From positions 372,001 through 436,000 of the forward strand of contig QNGA01000003.1 of assembly GCA_003298465.1 (NCBI GenBank): a stretch of DNA of 64,000 nucleotides, read 5' to 3'. This document shows, in pieces, positions 17,996-26,075 of this stretch. The notes beneath the pieces are model-generated. The model saw only the letters and a list, made by a program, of their open reading frames with translations. It searched no databases and was not told the origin of the DNA. Made by a program: the position numbers and the translations under genes. The DNA is from a halophilic archaeon (lineage in GTDB: Archaea; Halobacteriota; Halobacteria; Halobacteriales; Haladaptataceae). Position 1 is the stretch's first letter, and every line of letters begins with the position of its first letter.

Positions 17996-18404
17996 TCCGG
18001 GCCTCCGCGGGAAACGAACAGGCGGTGCGTTCCGGTTCCGCCCGAGGGTGCGCCGCACGACCGCTCCGGCCACTCGCGCGGCGATTCTCAGGTCACGCCG
18101 GCTCTGGCCGCGGCCTCGTATTTAAAATCTCGTCCGCTCGTAGCGACGGGGTTGCCTCGCTCCTCGATACTCCGGCAGAGTAACGAGCGTTTCCGAAGCG
18201 TGCGCCCGCCGACGCTCTCCCTGTAATTCGTGCTCGCGAGCTGCGCTGTACGCCGAAACGCCGATTTTGTCGGAGAGGGACAGGAACCGACGGGGCGGCG
18301 TCCGATCGGACGACCGTTCGTACCGATCTTCCGGTTTGCTATAGCGCTCTATCGTTTACACCGACCCGAAACGGTGAAACGCCCGGCGACGCAACCGAGG
18401 AACG
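17996..18404. other. 409-bp intergenic region with an orphan TATA-like block
   Basis: No convincing reading frame. At 18119-18128 a TATTTAAAAT block stands out in GC-rich DNA and would work as a TATA box on either strand, yet no gene starts within 150 bp of it. Near 18349-18360 a weaker AT element (TATCGTTTACAC) is a plausible upstream promoter for ncsA, whose ATG at 18405 is preceded by a purine-rich GAGGAA. Confidence 0.4.
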
Positions 18405-19373
18405 ATGGACTGCGACAAGTGCGGTCGGGAGGCGGTCATGCACGCGGCCTACTCGGGGCTGCATCTCTGCGAGGAGCATTTCTGTCGGTCCGTCGACAAG
18501 CGCGTCCGGCGGCGCGTCCGGGAGGACGACCTCCTATCCTCGTCTGCGACGCCCGAGAACCCCGAGACGTGGCTGGTCGGCCTCTCCGGCGGCAAGGACA
18601 GCGTCGTGCTCACGAAGATCCTCCACGAGACGTTCCGGGAGGACCCCCGGGTCGAGATCGTGGCGCTGACGATCCACGAGGGTATCGAGGGCTACCGCGA
18701 CGAGAGCCTGGACGCCTGCGAGGAACTCGCGGCCGACCTCGACCTCCCTCACGAGGTGGTCACCTACGAGGATGAGTTCGACCTCCGGATGGACGACGTC
18801 GTCGACAAGGACCCCGAGAACATGGCCGCCTGCGCGTACTGCGGCGTGTTCCGTCGCGACCTGCTGTCGAAGTACGCCGAAGAGCTGGACGCGGACAAGC
18901 TCCTCACCGGGCACAATCTCGACGACGAGGCCGAGACGGCGCTGATGAACTTCCTGGAGGGCGACGTTGCCCAGGTCGCCAAGCATTTCGACGCGAGCCT
19001 GGCTCCCTTCGACGAGCGCAGCGACCAGGACGACTTCGTCCCGCGCGCGAAGCCGCTGCGGGACGTTCCGGAGAAGGAGGTCGCCCTCTACGCGCAACTG
19101 GAGGACCTCCCGGCGCACATCACGGAGTGTCCCCACTCGAGCGAGGCCTACCGCGCCGAGATCCAGGACCTCATGCTCTCGCTGGAGGAGAACCACCCCG
19201 GTACGCGCCACTCGATAATGGCCGGCTACGAGGAACTCGCCGCGCTCGCCGCCGAGGAGTTCGGTGCCGGCGAGGGCGACCGGGAACTCGGGGAGTGCGA
19301 GCGCTGTGGCGCGTCGACGACGCGCGAGTTGTGTCGGAAGTGTTCCCTCGTCGAGGCCGTCCACGCCGTTTGA
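18405..19373 (+). CDS. ncsA: NcsA/TtuA-type tRNA 2-thiolation enzyme
   Basis: A 322-residue PP-loop ATPase of the Ncs6/CTU1 group that thiolates the wobble uridine (s2U34) of tRNA, using SAMP-type ubiquitin-like sulfur carriers in haloarchaea. It has an N-terminal zinc site (CDKC and CEEHFC), the PP-loop SGGKDS at 61-66, a central CAYCGVFRRDLL, TGHNLDDEAET, and a C-terminal zinc ribbon CERCGASTTRELCRKC. It is convergent with ftsZ2. In Haloferax volcanii ncsA also sits next to ftsZ2, as I remember it, supporting conserved gene order. Confidence 0.93.
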   Translation: MDCDKCGREAVMHAAYSGLHLCEEHFCRSVDKRVRRRVREDDLLSSSATPENPETWLVGLSGGKDSVVLTKILHETFREDPRVEIVALTIHEGIEGYRDESLDACEELAADLDLPHEVVTYEDEFDLRMDDVVDKDPENMAACAYCGVFRRDLLSKYAEELDADKLLTGHNLDDEAETALMNFLEGDVAQVAKHFDASLAPFDERSDQDDFVPRAKPLRDVPEKEVALYAQLEDLPAHITECPHSSEAYRAEIQDLMLSLEENHPGTRHSIMAGYEELAALAAEEFGAGEGDRELGECERCGASTTRELCRKCSLVEAVHAV

Positions 19374-19503
19374 ACGGCGGGCGACGACGTTCGCGGATGC
19401 CGCGTTCGGTCGAACGTAGTCAGTCGCCACGAAGCGCCGCGCGACGAGGTAGCTGAAGATGTGGTGGCTGGGAGAGAAGCGTGTCGAAGGCAGTGACGAA
19501 CGA

Positions 19504-20694
19504 CTATCGGATGACGTCGAGGCCGTTGTTCTGCTCTTCGACCTCGTCGCGGCCGCCGTCGCTCTGCGTACCGAACGACGAGGCGTTGTCGGCGGGTACG
19601 TTCTGGCTGGCGTCGAACGACTGGTCGTCGATGTCGTGCATCTGCTGGCGCGACTTGTCCGCCTGCTTCTGGGTCGACGGACCGAGCACCTGGGCGCTCT
19701 GGACGCCGGTCATGATGGCCATCACGCGCACCTTGTTCTTGTAGTTCTCCTGGATGCGTGCGCCCCAGATGACGTTCGCGCTGGCCTCCAGTCGCTCCGT
19801 GATGTTGGCCGCGATACCCTCGGCCTCCTTGAGCGTGAGGTCCGGGCCGCCCGTGATGTGAACGAGGCCGCCGGACGCACCGCGGTAGTCCACGTCGAGC
19901 AGCGGGTGGTTCATCGCGTCGCGAACGACCTCCTCGGTCTTGTTCTTGTCCTGGGTCTCGCCGACGAGCATCACCGCGACGCCACCCTGGTTCATGATGG
20001 ACGTCATGTCGGCGTAGTCCAGGTTGATGAGGCTGGGCTGGGTGATGGTCTCGGAGATGCCTTTCACCGTCTCGGCGATGATCTGGTCCATCACCGAGAA
20101 CGCCTTGCCGATGGGCAGGTTCGGGACGTAGTCGAGCAACCGGTTGTTGTCGAGCACGATGATGGAGTCGGCCTCGTTGCGAAGCTTCTCCAGGCCCTCT
20201 TCGGCCTTCACCGTGCGCGCGCGCTCGACGTTGAACGGCGTCGAGACCATCCCGACGACGATAGCGCCCTGTTCTTTGGCGATCTTCGAGACGACCGGCG
20301 CAGCGCCGGTGCCCGTGCCGCCGCCCATGCCTGCGGTCACGAAGACGAGGTCGGCGTCGCCGAGCACTTCCTTGATGGTCCCCTGGGCCATCTCGGTCGC
20401 GCGCTCGCCCATCTCGGGGTCGCCGCCCGCCCCGAGTCCCTGCGTCAGCGACTTGCCGACGAGTATCTTCGTGTCGGCTTCGATCATCTTCAGGTGTTGC
20501 TTGTCGGTGTTGATGGCGACCGTGTCGGCTCCGTCGACGCCGATGTTGTACAGGCGGTTGATGGTGTTGTTGCCTGCACCGCCGCAGCCGACGATGACGA
20601 TGCGCGGGTCGCCGAAGTCGTCGGCGGCCGTCGCGTCCATGTCGCGCTGCTCTGCTTCGGCGTTGTCGAGAGCGTCCTGGACGATGTCCTGCAT
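19504..20694 (-). CDS. ftsZ2: FtsZ2 cell-division tubulin homologue
   Basis: A 396-residue FtsZ with the tubulin signature GGGTGTG at 124-130, P-loop-like [24 protein letters not shown], the T7 loop region NLDYADM and the haloarchaeal N-terminal extension [16 protein letters not shown]. The C-terminal tail is acidic and ends NNGLDVIR. Haloarchaea have two FtsZ proteins; in Haloferax FtsZ2 acts in mid-cell constriction after FtsZ1 assembly. I call FtsZ2 because of the extension and because it follows a cdrS-type gene with a 3-bp gap, the arrangement described for cdrS-ftsZ2. It is transcribed from the repeat-rich promoter upstream of cdrS. Confidence 0.93.
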   Translation of the reverse strand: MQDIVQDALDNAEAEQRDMDATAADDFGDPRIVIVGCGGAGNNTINRLYNIGVDGADTVAINTDKQHLKMIEADTKILVGKSLTQGLGAGGDPEMGERATEMAQGTIKEVLGDADLVFVTAGMGGGTGTGAAPVVSKIAKEQGAIVVGMVSTPFNVERARTVKAEEGLEKLRNEADSIIVLDNNRLLDYVPNLPIGKAFSVMDQIIAETVKGISETITQPSLINLDYADMTSIMNQGGVAVMLVGETQDKNKTEEVVRDAMNHPLLDVDYRGASGGLVHITGGPDLTLKEAEGIAANITERLEASANVIWGARIQENYKNKVRVMAIMTGVQSAQVLGPSTQKQADKSRQQMHDIDDQSFDASQNVPADNASSFGTQSDGGRDEVEEQNNGLDVIR

Positions 20695-20697
20695 CGT

Positions 20698-20880
20698 TTA
20701 CACCTTCGCCCAAGTGCGCTTGCGGTTCGTGGTCTCCGTGCTCGTATCGTCCTGCTCTTTGAGCATGTCTCGCACGGCTGCCCGTATCGCCTCGCTGCGA
20801 TTCGGGAACTCTCCGGTTTCGACCATCTGTTCGACTTCCTCGATCTGCTGTTTCGGAATGCGAAGTGTCACGCGCTCCAT
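20698..20880 (-). CDS. cdrS: CdrS, short ribbon-helix-helix regulator of cell division
   Basis: A 60-residue RHH (CopG/Arc-like) protein: the beta-strand ERVTLRIPK is followed by [32 protein letters not shown] and a short basic/polar tail. It sits 3 bp upstream of ftsZ2 on the same transcript. The published haloarchaeal CdrS is an RHH regulator encoded in this position and needed for correct division; the identification rests on size, fold and gene order. It very likely binds DNA as a dimer. Confidence 0.9.
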   Translation of the reverse strand: MERVTLRIPKQQIEEVEQMVETGEFPNRSEAIRAAVRDMLKEQDDTSTETTNRKRTWAKV

Positions 20881-21070
20881 AGCTGTATTCCCCTTGTCGG
20901 TAAGACGATGCGCGGCATCGCGCTTCGCTCGTCTTACGCCGCGTTACCGTTCGAGGCTGCCGTTTTTCTTGGCCTGTCCGCACGGCGTAAGACGACCGTC
21001 TTACGTAGCATTACCCACATAGCCATTACTTATATAATTAACGGCGACCGTAAAACGAGATGTTTTACGG
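20881..21070 (-). promoter_or_regulatory. cdrS-ftsZ2 control region with repeated GTAARAC/GTYTTAC inverted repeats
   Basis: A TATA box TTATATAAG (minus strand, 21029-21037) is flanked by two perfect inverted repeats of similar sequence: CGTAAGACG-AC-CGTCTTACG at 20986-21005 (at or just after the expected start site) and CCGTAAAAC-N5-GTTTTACGG at 21048-21070 (just upstream of TATA, overlapping the cdrL stop codon). A third pair, GTAAGACGA (20900-20908) and TCGTCTTAC (20929-20937), lies in the leader. RHH proteins bind such short palindromes as tandem dimers, so this is a candidate multi-site operator for CdrL and/or CdrS. Confidence 0.7.
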
Positions 21071-21628
21071 CGTGTCGAGAACGTCGGCGGAGGGCGTTCT
21101 GCGCCCGCAGCCCGGGCAGAACGCCCAGTCGGACCGCAGCTCGTCGCCGCAGTCACAGAAGATGCGATGGACGGCTTTCTCCCCGCAGTTCGGACAGTAG
21201 ACGTGGCCGGCGTCGAGCGACTCGCCGCACTGCGTGCAACTCTCGGATTCCTGAGACGTGTCGGCGGTCGTCTGACGGTCTTCTTCCGGGCGTACGGCAC
21301 GTTCCTCGTCGGTCGCACCCGAGCGGTCCGCCGTTCGCTCGTGCGCGCTGGTCTCGCCCGACCCTTCGACGGTCACGTTGACGTTGATGTCGCGCGCGCT
21401 CTCGGGTTCGCGGGGCGCTCGCCGCGAGAGTCGCTCGTCGAGGAGTTCGTCCACGCGCTCGGCGACGACGGCGTCGATGCTGCCGTCGTCGCTGCCGCCG
21501 TCGTCTCGGTTCCCGGCGGCGTCCAGATACTGGCGGAGCGCCTCCCGCATCGCCTCGCTCTTGGAAGCGTCGAGCGCCTCGAGACGCTCGACCAGGTCGT
21601 CGTCGGCGCGGAAGGTTATCTTGCTCAT
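21065..21628 (-). CDS. cdrL: CdrL-like RHH protein with C-terminal double zinc ribbon
   Basis: A 187-residue protein: an N-terminal RHH domain (MSKITFRADDDLVERLEAL, SKSEAMREALRQYL), an acidic linker of about 90 residues, and two C-terminal zinc ribbons (CTQCG...CPNCG and CDCGDELRSDWAFCPGCG). It lies upstream of cdrS-ftsZ2 on the same strand, where the long regulator CdrL was described as controlling that operon. ATG at 21628 is preferred over an in-frame GTG at 21637. A TATA-like TTCAAATAG lies about 45 bp upstream. The zinc ribbons may serve protein contacts or redox/metal sensing (inference). Confidence 0.82.
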   Translation of the reverse strand: MSKITFRADDDLVERLEALDASKSEAMREALRQYLDAAGNRDDGGSDDGSIDAVVAERVDELLDERLSRRAPREPESARDINVNVTVEGSGETSAHERTADRSGATDEERAVRPEEDRQTTADTSQESESCTQCGESLDAGHVYCPNCGEKAVHRIFCDCGDELRSDWAFCPGCGRRTPSADVLDTP

Positions 21629-21710
21629 GTCGGCCACCTGAATTGGTTGGGTGCCGATACAACTGGACGCAGGCTATTTGAATCTTTTCGTCTCTCCTCT
21701 TCGGCCCGCC

Positions 21711-21726
21711 GAATAATAATTCTTAA
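21711..21726 (+). promoter_or_regulatory. promoter of tRNA-Tyr
   Basis: An AT-rich block (AATAATAATTCTTAA) ends about 33 bp before the mature tRNA 5' end, the expected place for the TATA box of a tRNA with a short 5' leader. Confidence 0.55.
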
Positions 21727-21758
21727 GTCCGGCAGGGCGCTTAGCTGTAGATACGTGC

Positions 21759-21832
21759 CCGCCCTTAGCTCAGACTGGTAGAGCAGTCGACTGTAGATCG
21801 ACTTGTCCCCCGTTCAAATCGGGGAGGGCGGA
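21759..21832 (+). tRNA. tRNA-Tyr (GTA)
   Basis: A 74-nt cloverleaf without intron. The acceptor stem pairs CCGCCCT with AGGGCGG plus discriminator A. The D arm is GCTC/GAGC, the anticodon stem GTCGA/TCGAC with loop CTGTAGA (anticodon GTA), and the T stem CCCCG/CGGGG closes the loop TTCAAAT. No CCA is encoded. A truncated copy of its 3' end occurs 74 bp further on. Confidence 0.97.
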
Positions 21833-22290
21833 CTTGTTCTACAACTCCGACCGATGCGATTCGAGCTCGTGAGTCGCGCGCAGTGAAACGAGCACGTCTC
21901 ACAGTGTTCAAATCGGGAGGGCGGATTTTCTTCGACCTGTACCGCGAACAGGGCGCGTTCCTCGGCCGTTTACGCGTCCGTCTCGGCCGTCGCCGACCGT
22001 TCCGTCTGCTTCGTCGTGAACCGCCACGCCGGCCGAACTCGTCGGCTCGTTCCGGCGTGCGGTCGCTCACGGTTCGCGAGACGCCCCGCCCTCGTAGATG
22101 TACGATTCTTCAGCATTGTATCCGCAAACGACCGCCTCGGCGTCTGTAAACGCTCTTATGGCGAGGGAAGAATCATAACGTAATCGACGGGAGACGATGT
22201 AATACGGGCGTCCTCACCGCCGGAGCTAGCGTGTCGGCAGCGGTCACCACCGAGAGGCGCGGCCGAAGCGGCTCGTCGACGTGCGAGCGT
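21833..22290. other. 458-bp region without a credible gene
   Basis: This stretch holds the tRNA 3'-end copy and is otherwise empty. The one longer frame (21883-22149, + strand) is arginine-rich and basic, unlike the acidic proteins around it, so I do not call it. A weak 8-bp inverted repeat, GATTCTTC (22104-22111) with GAAGAATC (22167-22174), is visible. The region may be degraded remains of an integrated element (inference). Confidence 0.45.
21906..21925 (+). repeat. partial duplicate of the tRNA-Tyr 3' end
   Basis: GTTCAAATCGGGAGGGCGGA repeats the T-loop and acceptor 3' end of tRNA-Tyr (21812-21832) with a single missing G. The copy has no T-stem partner and cannot fold as a tRNA. Such tRNA-end duplications are typical leftovers of site-specific integration (attL/attR), although the two copies are now only about 75 bp apart with no integrase between them. 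Confidence 0.65.
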
Positions 22291-23613
22291 TCAGACCGGG
22301 AATCGGTGCGTGTGTTCGGTGCGCACCGCATCGGGCGGGACGGTCTCGCCGTCCACCTCGACCGGTCGACCGTTCGACAGCTTCCCGAACGCCGGCCCCT
22401 CGGGGATACCCAGGCTGCGGGCCTTCTCGGGGTCGAACGCCGTCTCGCGGGCGACGACGGCGTCGGCCGTGCGCTCGACCTCGTCGTACCGTTCCGCGAC
22501 GAGGTCGGCGAGGGCGTCGACGATGCGGTCGTAGTCCGCGTCGTCCCCGACCGCCGCGCGTCCGGCGGCGCGCGTGCCGCCCTCCTCGGTCTCGTAGGCC
22601 AGCGCGTGGCGCGCGACCGCGTCCCGGGCGCGTGCGAGGTCCACGCCGGACGCGTCGGCGAGCAGTTCGGTCGGCAGGGAGACGACCTCGAACTCCGACG
22701 CCTGGTCCGCGAGGTCGCCGAACCGGAGGCCGTCGTCGACCGTCGAGACGGCGTCCTCCAGGGTCCGGGCGAGCGCGAGCGGGACGCCCGCGGTCTCCCG
22801 GGTCCACGTCTCGCTGACGACGCGGTAGCCGAGGTCCTCGATCACGCGCTCGACGTCGGGGTGGTCGCCCTCGACGAGAGCGTAGTCGGCCCGGCTCTGC
22901 TCGAACGCCTGCCGGAGCGTGTCGCGTCGCTTCGCTGGGTCGCCGAGCGCTTCCAGACACCAGTCGGCCGCGACGTGTCCCACGGCCCAGTCCGTCTCGC
23001 GGACGATGCGCTCGAATCGCGGGACGTAGTGGCCGCCGCCGAAGCCGACGAGCTGGCGCTCGCGGTGGGCGGCGACCCCGCGGAGGTCGAGGACGGCCCG
23101 GGCGACCGCACGCGCCCCGTCCGGGTCGTCCCACTGCTCGTCGCCGCTGCCGAGTTCGACGAACATCGACGGGACGCCGACCCTGCTCGGACCGTGGTGC
23201 GTACACTCCATGCCGACCTCGTAGGCGTCGGGCGCGTGCTCGTCGAAGGCCGCGAGCAGGTGCGCGTGGGCGTTCGGGCAGGTCCGTGCGAGGTCGCCTT
23301 CGGTGCCGCCGTACTCGGCGTGTCCGAAGTTGCCCGTGAAGTGCGCCGTCAGGAGCGGGCCGGTGTCGCCGGAGTGGCGCGAGGCGAAGACGAGCAGGTC
23401 GGGGTCCGCGAACGCCGCCGCGGCGTCCTCGACGTCGAGGTGGAGCGCGTCGAACTCCCTGAGTTCGAACCCCTCGGTCCGGTAGTAGCGCCCGCCCCCC
23501 TCGGCGTCGGGCCGGGTATCGTCTTCGTGCTCGGTCCAGTCCGCGAGGTCCAGGAGGTGCTCGCCGATGTGCTCGGAGGCGCGGTCGGCGCGGCTGACGA
23601 CGACGGCTATCAC
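22291..23613 (-). CDS. dtdA: D-aminoacyl-tRNA deacylase, archaeal DtdA type (GTG start)
   Basis: A 440-residue protein of the archaeal/plant DTD2 (GEK1) family that removes D-amino acids and other wrong adducts from tRNA. Family segments are ADPDLLVFASRHSGDTG, LTAHFTGNFG, GMECTHHGPSRVGVPSMFVELGS and the zinc/catalytic GFGGGHYVPRFERI. Bacterial-type DTD is unrelated. The 440-residue length reflects a C-terminal extension common in haloarchaea, ending with SNGRPVEVDGETVPPDAVR. I chose the GTG at 23613 (VIAVVVSRADRASEHIG); the longer frame is non-homologous. It is divergent from the small HTH gene. Confidence 0.93.
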   Translation of the reverse strand: MIAVVVSRADRASEHIGEHLLDLADWTEHEDDTRPDAEGGGRYYRTEGFELREFDALHLDVEDAAAAFADPDLLVFASRHSGDTGPLLTAHFTGNFGHAEYGGTEGDLARTCPNAHAHLLAAFDEHAPDAYEVGMECTHHGPSRVGVPSMFVELGSGDEQWDDPDGARAVARAVLDLRGVAAHRERQLVGFGGGHYVPRFERIVRETDWAVGHVAADWCLEALGDPAKRRDTLRQAFEQSRADYALVEGDHPDVERVIEDLGYRVVSETWTRETAGVPLALARTLEDAVSTVDDGLRFGDLADQASEFEVVSLPTELLADASGVDLARARDAVARHALAYETEEGGTRAAGRAAVGDDADYDRIVDALADLVAERYDEVERTADAVVARETAFDPEKARSLGIPEGPAFGKLSNGRPVEVDGETVPPDAVRTEHTHRFPV

Positions 23614-23709
23614 GGTCCGAACTGGGTCGCCGGTTCGAAAAAGGGCGTCGAATCGGGGGCACCGGTCGGCCGCGGTACACATTTCAACGCGGGGCACCAA
23701 CGTCTGTGT

Positions 23710-24000
23710 ATGCGCGACGCCGAGACGACGCGCGAGCGAATCGCCGCCTTCCTCCGAGACGAAGCCGCCTCGCCCAGCGCGCTCGCCGCCGAGTTCGACA
23801 TCACCGCCGGTGCGGCGCTCCGGCACGTCCGCCACGTCGCCCGCTCCGTCGACGGCGACGAACAACTGCTGGTCGCGCCGCCGGAGTGTCGCGACTGCGG
23901 GTTCGACGCCTTCGACGACCCGGCGAACCGCCCCTCGCGCTGCCCCGAGTGCAAGAGCGAGGCCGTCGACGAACCCGAGTTCAAGGTAGCGCCGGCGTGA
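23710..24000 (+). CDS. small HTH plus zinc-ribbon transcription regulator (COG3357-like)
   Basis: A 96-residue protein. The N-terminal winged-helix part (TRERIAAFLRDEAASPSALAAEFDI) is followed by HVRHVARSVD and a C-terminal rubredoxin-like zinc ribbon (CRDCGFDAFDD, CPECKSEAVDEPEF). The architecture is that of COG3357, predicted regulators conserved across archaea with unknown targets. Its start is 97 bp from the divergent dtdA start. Too short for a signal or membrane segment; cytosolic. Confidence 0.85.
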   Translation: MRDAETTRERIAAFLRDEAASPSALAAEFDITAGAALRHVRHVARSVDGDEQLLVAPPECRDCGFDAFDDPANRPSRCPECKSEAVDEPEFKVAPA

Positions 24001-24025
24001 CGACCCGTCGACGGAGACGGGTGGG

Positions 24026-24436
24026 TCACTCGAACCCGAGCGAACGGTTCGAGGAGAGGTCGTACTCGACGTTCGACCCCTGCTGGACGAACTCGTACCG
24101 GTCGTCAGCGAGGTACACCGCGCCGTCCTCGACGGTCACCTCGACCTCGTCGAGCACCGCATCCTCGCAGGGGCCGTAGGTGCAACGGCCGGTGTCGGCC
24201 TCGAACAGCGCGCCGTGTTTCCCGCAGACGAGTTCGCCGTTGCGCATCGTCGCGCCGTCGCCCTTGTCGAGGCGAACGTCCGTCCAGTGCTGGCAGTAGT
24301 TCTTCCACGCCCGAACCTCGCCGTCGTCCCGCACGAGGAGGGCCTCCTCCTCGTCGAAGCCCTCCCGAACCGTGAAAAGCAGGGTCGTGTCGGCCGGCAC
24401 CTCGTCGACGGCTGCGATTCGACTGTCCTCGTCCAT
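24026..24436 (-). CDS. Rieske-type [2Fe-2S] protein
   Basis: A 136-residue single-domain Rieske ferredoxin. The cluster ligands are C48-x-H50 (NYCQHW) and C71-x2-H74 (CGKH). This resembles the soluble Rieske proteins of oxygenase and nitrite-reductase systems more than the membrane cytochrome bc type, because there is no transmembrane helix. Two further cysteines, C85 and C90, follow. ATG at 24436 is preferred over a GTG two codons upstream. It is convergent with the regulator gene on the left; the electron-transfer partner is not encoded beside it. Confidence 0.87.
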   Translation of the reverse strand: MDEDSRIAAVDEVPADTTLLFTVREGFDEEEALLVRDDGEVRAWKNYCQHWTDVRLDKGDGATMRNGELVCGKHGALFEADTGRCTYGPCEDAVLDEVEVTVEDGAVYLADDRYEFVQQGSNVEYDLSSNRSLGFE

Positions 24437-24616
24437 CGCCACGGGCTAGCCACGGGAGCGGTTTGAGCCTTTGCAAAGCCGCGCGACCCACCGGTCGGGA
24501 CCCCCGCAGGGAGCGTCGGGGCGTCACCGGCGACCTTCGACGCTCGTTCACCAGCAACTTTTAGCTCCCGCGCTTCCAACTCGCGGTCGAACGGGCGACT
24601 ACGTCACTGATTTCGG

Positions 24617-25213
24617 ATGATACTCGTCATCGACAACTACGACTCGTTCGCCTACAACCTCGTCCAGTACGTCGGCGAGTTCGCCGACGAGGTGGTCGTC
24701 CGGCGCAACGACGCCGTCTCGGTGCCGGAGATTCGGGACCTCGACCCGGACGGCGTCGTCGTCTCGCCGGGTCCCGGAACGCCCGCGGACGCCGGCGTCT
24801 CGGTTTCGGTCTTCGCCGAGACGACGTATCCCGCTCTCGGGGTCTGTCTCGGCCACCAGGCGCTCTGTGCGGCCCACGGCGCGGCCGTCCGACACGCCCC
24901 CGAGGTGGTCCACGGCAAGCCCTCGGCGGTCTCCCACGACGGCCGGGGCGTCTTCGCCGGCCTCCCCGAGGAGTTCGCGGTCGGGCGGTACCACTCGCTG
25001 TCGGTCGAGCGCGACGACCTCCCGACGGAACTGGTCGAGACGGCCCGCACCGCCGACGAGCGCCGCGTCCTCATGGGCGTGCGCCACGCGGAGAAGCCGC
25101 AGGTCGGCGTGCAGTTCCACCCCGAGAGCATCCTCACCGACGCAGGCAAGCGACTCGTACGGAACTTCTGCGAACTGGCCGACGACGCCGGAGGACCATG
25201 TACTTCCACGTGA
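24617..25213 (+). CDS. pabA: aminodeoxychorismate/anthranilate synthase glutaminase subunit
   Basis: A 198-residue class I glutamine amidotransferase with the catalytic Cys77 in GVCLGHQ, oxyanion and N-terminal strand MILVIDNYDSF, VSPGPGTP, GRYHSLSVE and the VQFHPES His-Glu pair. It supplies ammonia for converting chorismate to aminodeoxychorismate (folate) or anthranilate (tryptophan). Assigned to PabA because pabC follows with a 16-bp overlap and a pabB-like gene lies opposite, not a trp gene. Coupled translation with pabC is likely. Confidence 0.9.
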   Translation: MILVIDNYDSFAYNLVQYVGEFADEVVVRRNDAVSVPEIRDLDPDGVVVSPGPGTPADAGVSVSVFAETTYPALGVCLGHQALCAAHGAAVRHAPEVVHGKPSAVSHDGRGVFAGLPEEFAVGRYHSLSVERDDLPTELVETARTADERRVLMGVRHAEKPQVGVQFHPESILTDAGKRLVRNFCELADDAGGPCTST

Positions 25214-26049
25214 ACGGCGACCTCGTCCCGGCGGCGGAGGCGACCGTCTCCGTCCGCGACCGTGGATTCATGTACGGCGACGCGGCGTTCGAGACGCTGC
25301 GCGCGTACGGCGGCGACCCCTTCGAGTGGGCCGCCCACGCCGACCGCCTCCGGTCGACCTGCGACGCGCTCGCGCTCGATCACGGCATCCCCGAGGCCGA
25401 CCTGCGCGCTCGCGTCGACGAGACGCTGGCCGCGAACGACACGGAGGACGCCTACGTCAAGCTCTCCATCTCCCGGGGCGTCCAGCCCGGGAAGCTCTCG
25501 CCGGGCCCCGTCGAGGACCCGACCGTCGTCGTGTACGTCTCCGACCTCCCTCGGGGCGGGGTCGCGGGCGAGTCGGTGTGGGACGCTCCCGCGACCGCCG
25601 AAGTGGTCGAGACCCGGCGCGTCCCGGACGCGGCGCTCCCCGCGAGCGCGAAGACGCACAACTACCTGAACGGCATCCTCGCTCGCCTGGACGCCGACGC
25701 CGACGAGGCCGTGACGCTCGACGCCCAGGGCGTAATCGCGGAAGGTGCGACGAGCAACCTCTTTTTCGTCCGCGACGGCGTGCTGAAGACGCCGAGCCTC
25801 GACGGCCCCGTCCTGCCGGGCATCACGCGCCGGGTCGTCCTCGAACTCGCCGCCGACGCCGGGATTCCGACCGAGACGGGCAGCTACTCGCCGGACGCGG
25901 TCCGCGACGCCGACGAGGCGTTCCTGACGAACTCCACCTGGGAGCTGCGTCCGCTCGCGCGCCTCGACGGCGCGGAACTCGGCGCGGGACCGGTGACCGA
26001 CCGCCTCGCGGGAGCGTTCGACGAACGCGTCGAACGCCGTCACTACTGA
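25198..26049 (+). CDS. pabC: class IV aminotransferase, probable aminodeoxychorismate lyase
   Basis: A 283-residue PLP enzyme of fold type IV. The N-terminus is MYFHVNGDLVPAAEATVSVRD followed by RGFMYGDAAFETLRAYGG. The PLP lysine lies in SAKTHNYLNG, and the phosphate-cradle regions GVIAEGATSNLFFVRDG and LPGITRRVVLELA are present. By context it splits aminodeoxychorismate to p-aminobenzoate and pyruvate. A branched-chain or D-amino acid aminotransferase role cannot be excluded from the fold alone. The start overlaps pabA by 16 bp and has GGAGG just upstream of its ATG. Confidence 0.87.
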   Translation: MYFHVNGDLVPAAEATVSVRDRGFMYGDAAFETLRAYGGDPFEWAAHADRLRSTCDALALDHGIPEADLRARVDETLAANDTEDAYVKLSISRGVQPGKLSPGPVEDPTVVVYVSDLPRGGVAGESVWDAPATAEVVETRRVPDAALPASAKTHNYLNGILARLDADADEAVTLDAQGVIAEGATSNLFFVRDGVLKTPSLDGPVLPGITRRVVLELAADAGIPTETGSYSPDAVRDADEAFLTNSTWELRPLARLDGAELGAGPVTDRLAGAFDERVERRHY

Positions 26050-26075
26050 GGCGTCGTCTCCCGGAGCGAACGGAA

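Noticed and set aside
19459..21381. 640-codon + strand frame across the ftsZ2-cdrS-cdrL locus
   Set aside because: It is antisense to three recognisable genes and shows no domain; a codon-bias shadow.
21883..22149. 88-codon + strand frame after tRNA-Tyr
   Set aside because: Strongly basic and arginine-rich, unlike haloarchaeal proteins, and it runs through the tRNA fragment.
22104..22174. 8-bp inverted repeat GATTCTTC / GAAGAATC as a possible terminator or attachment core
   Set aside because: Arms are 55 bp apart with no T-tract or flanking gene logic; chance is a sufficient explanation.
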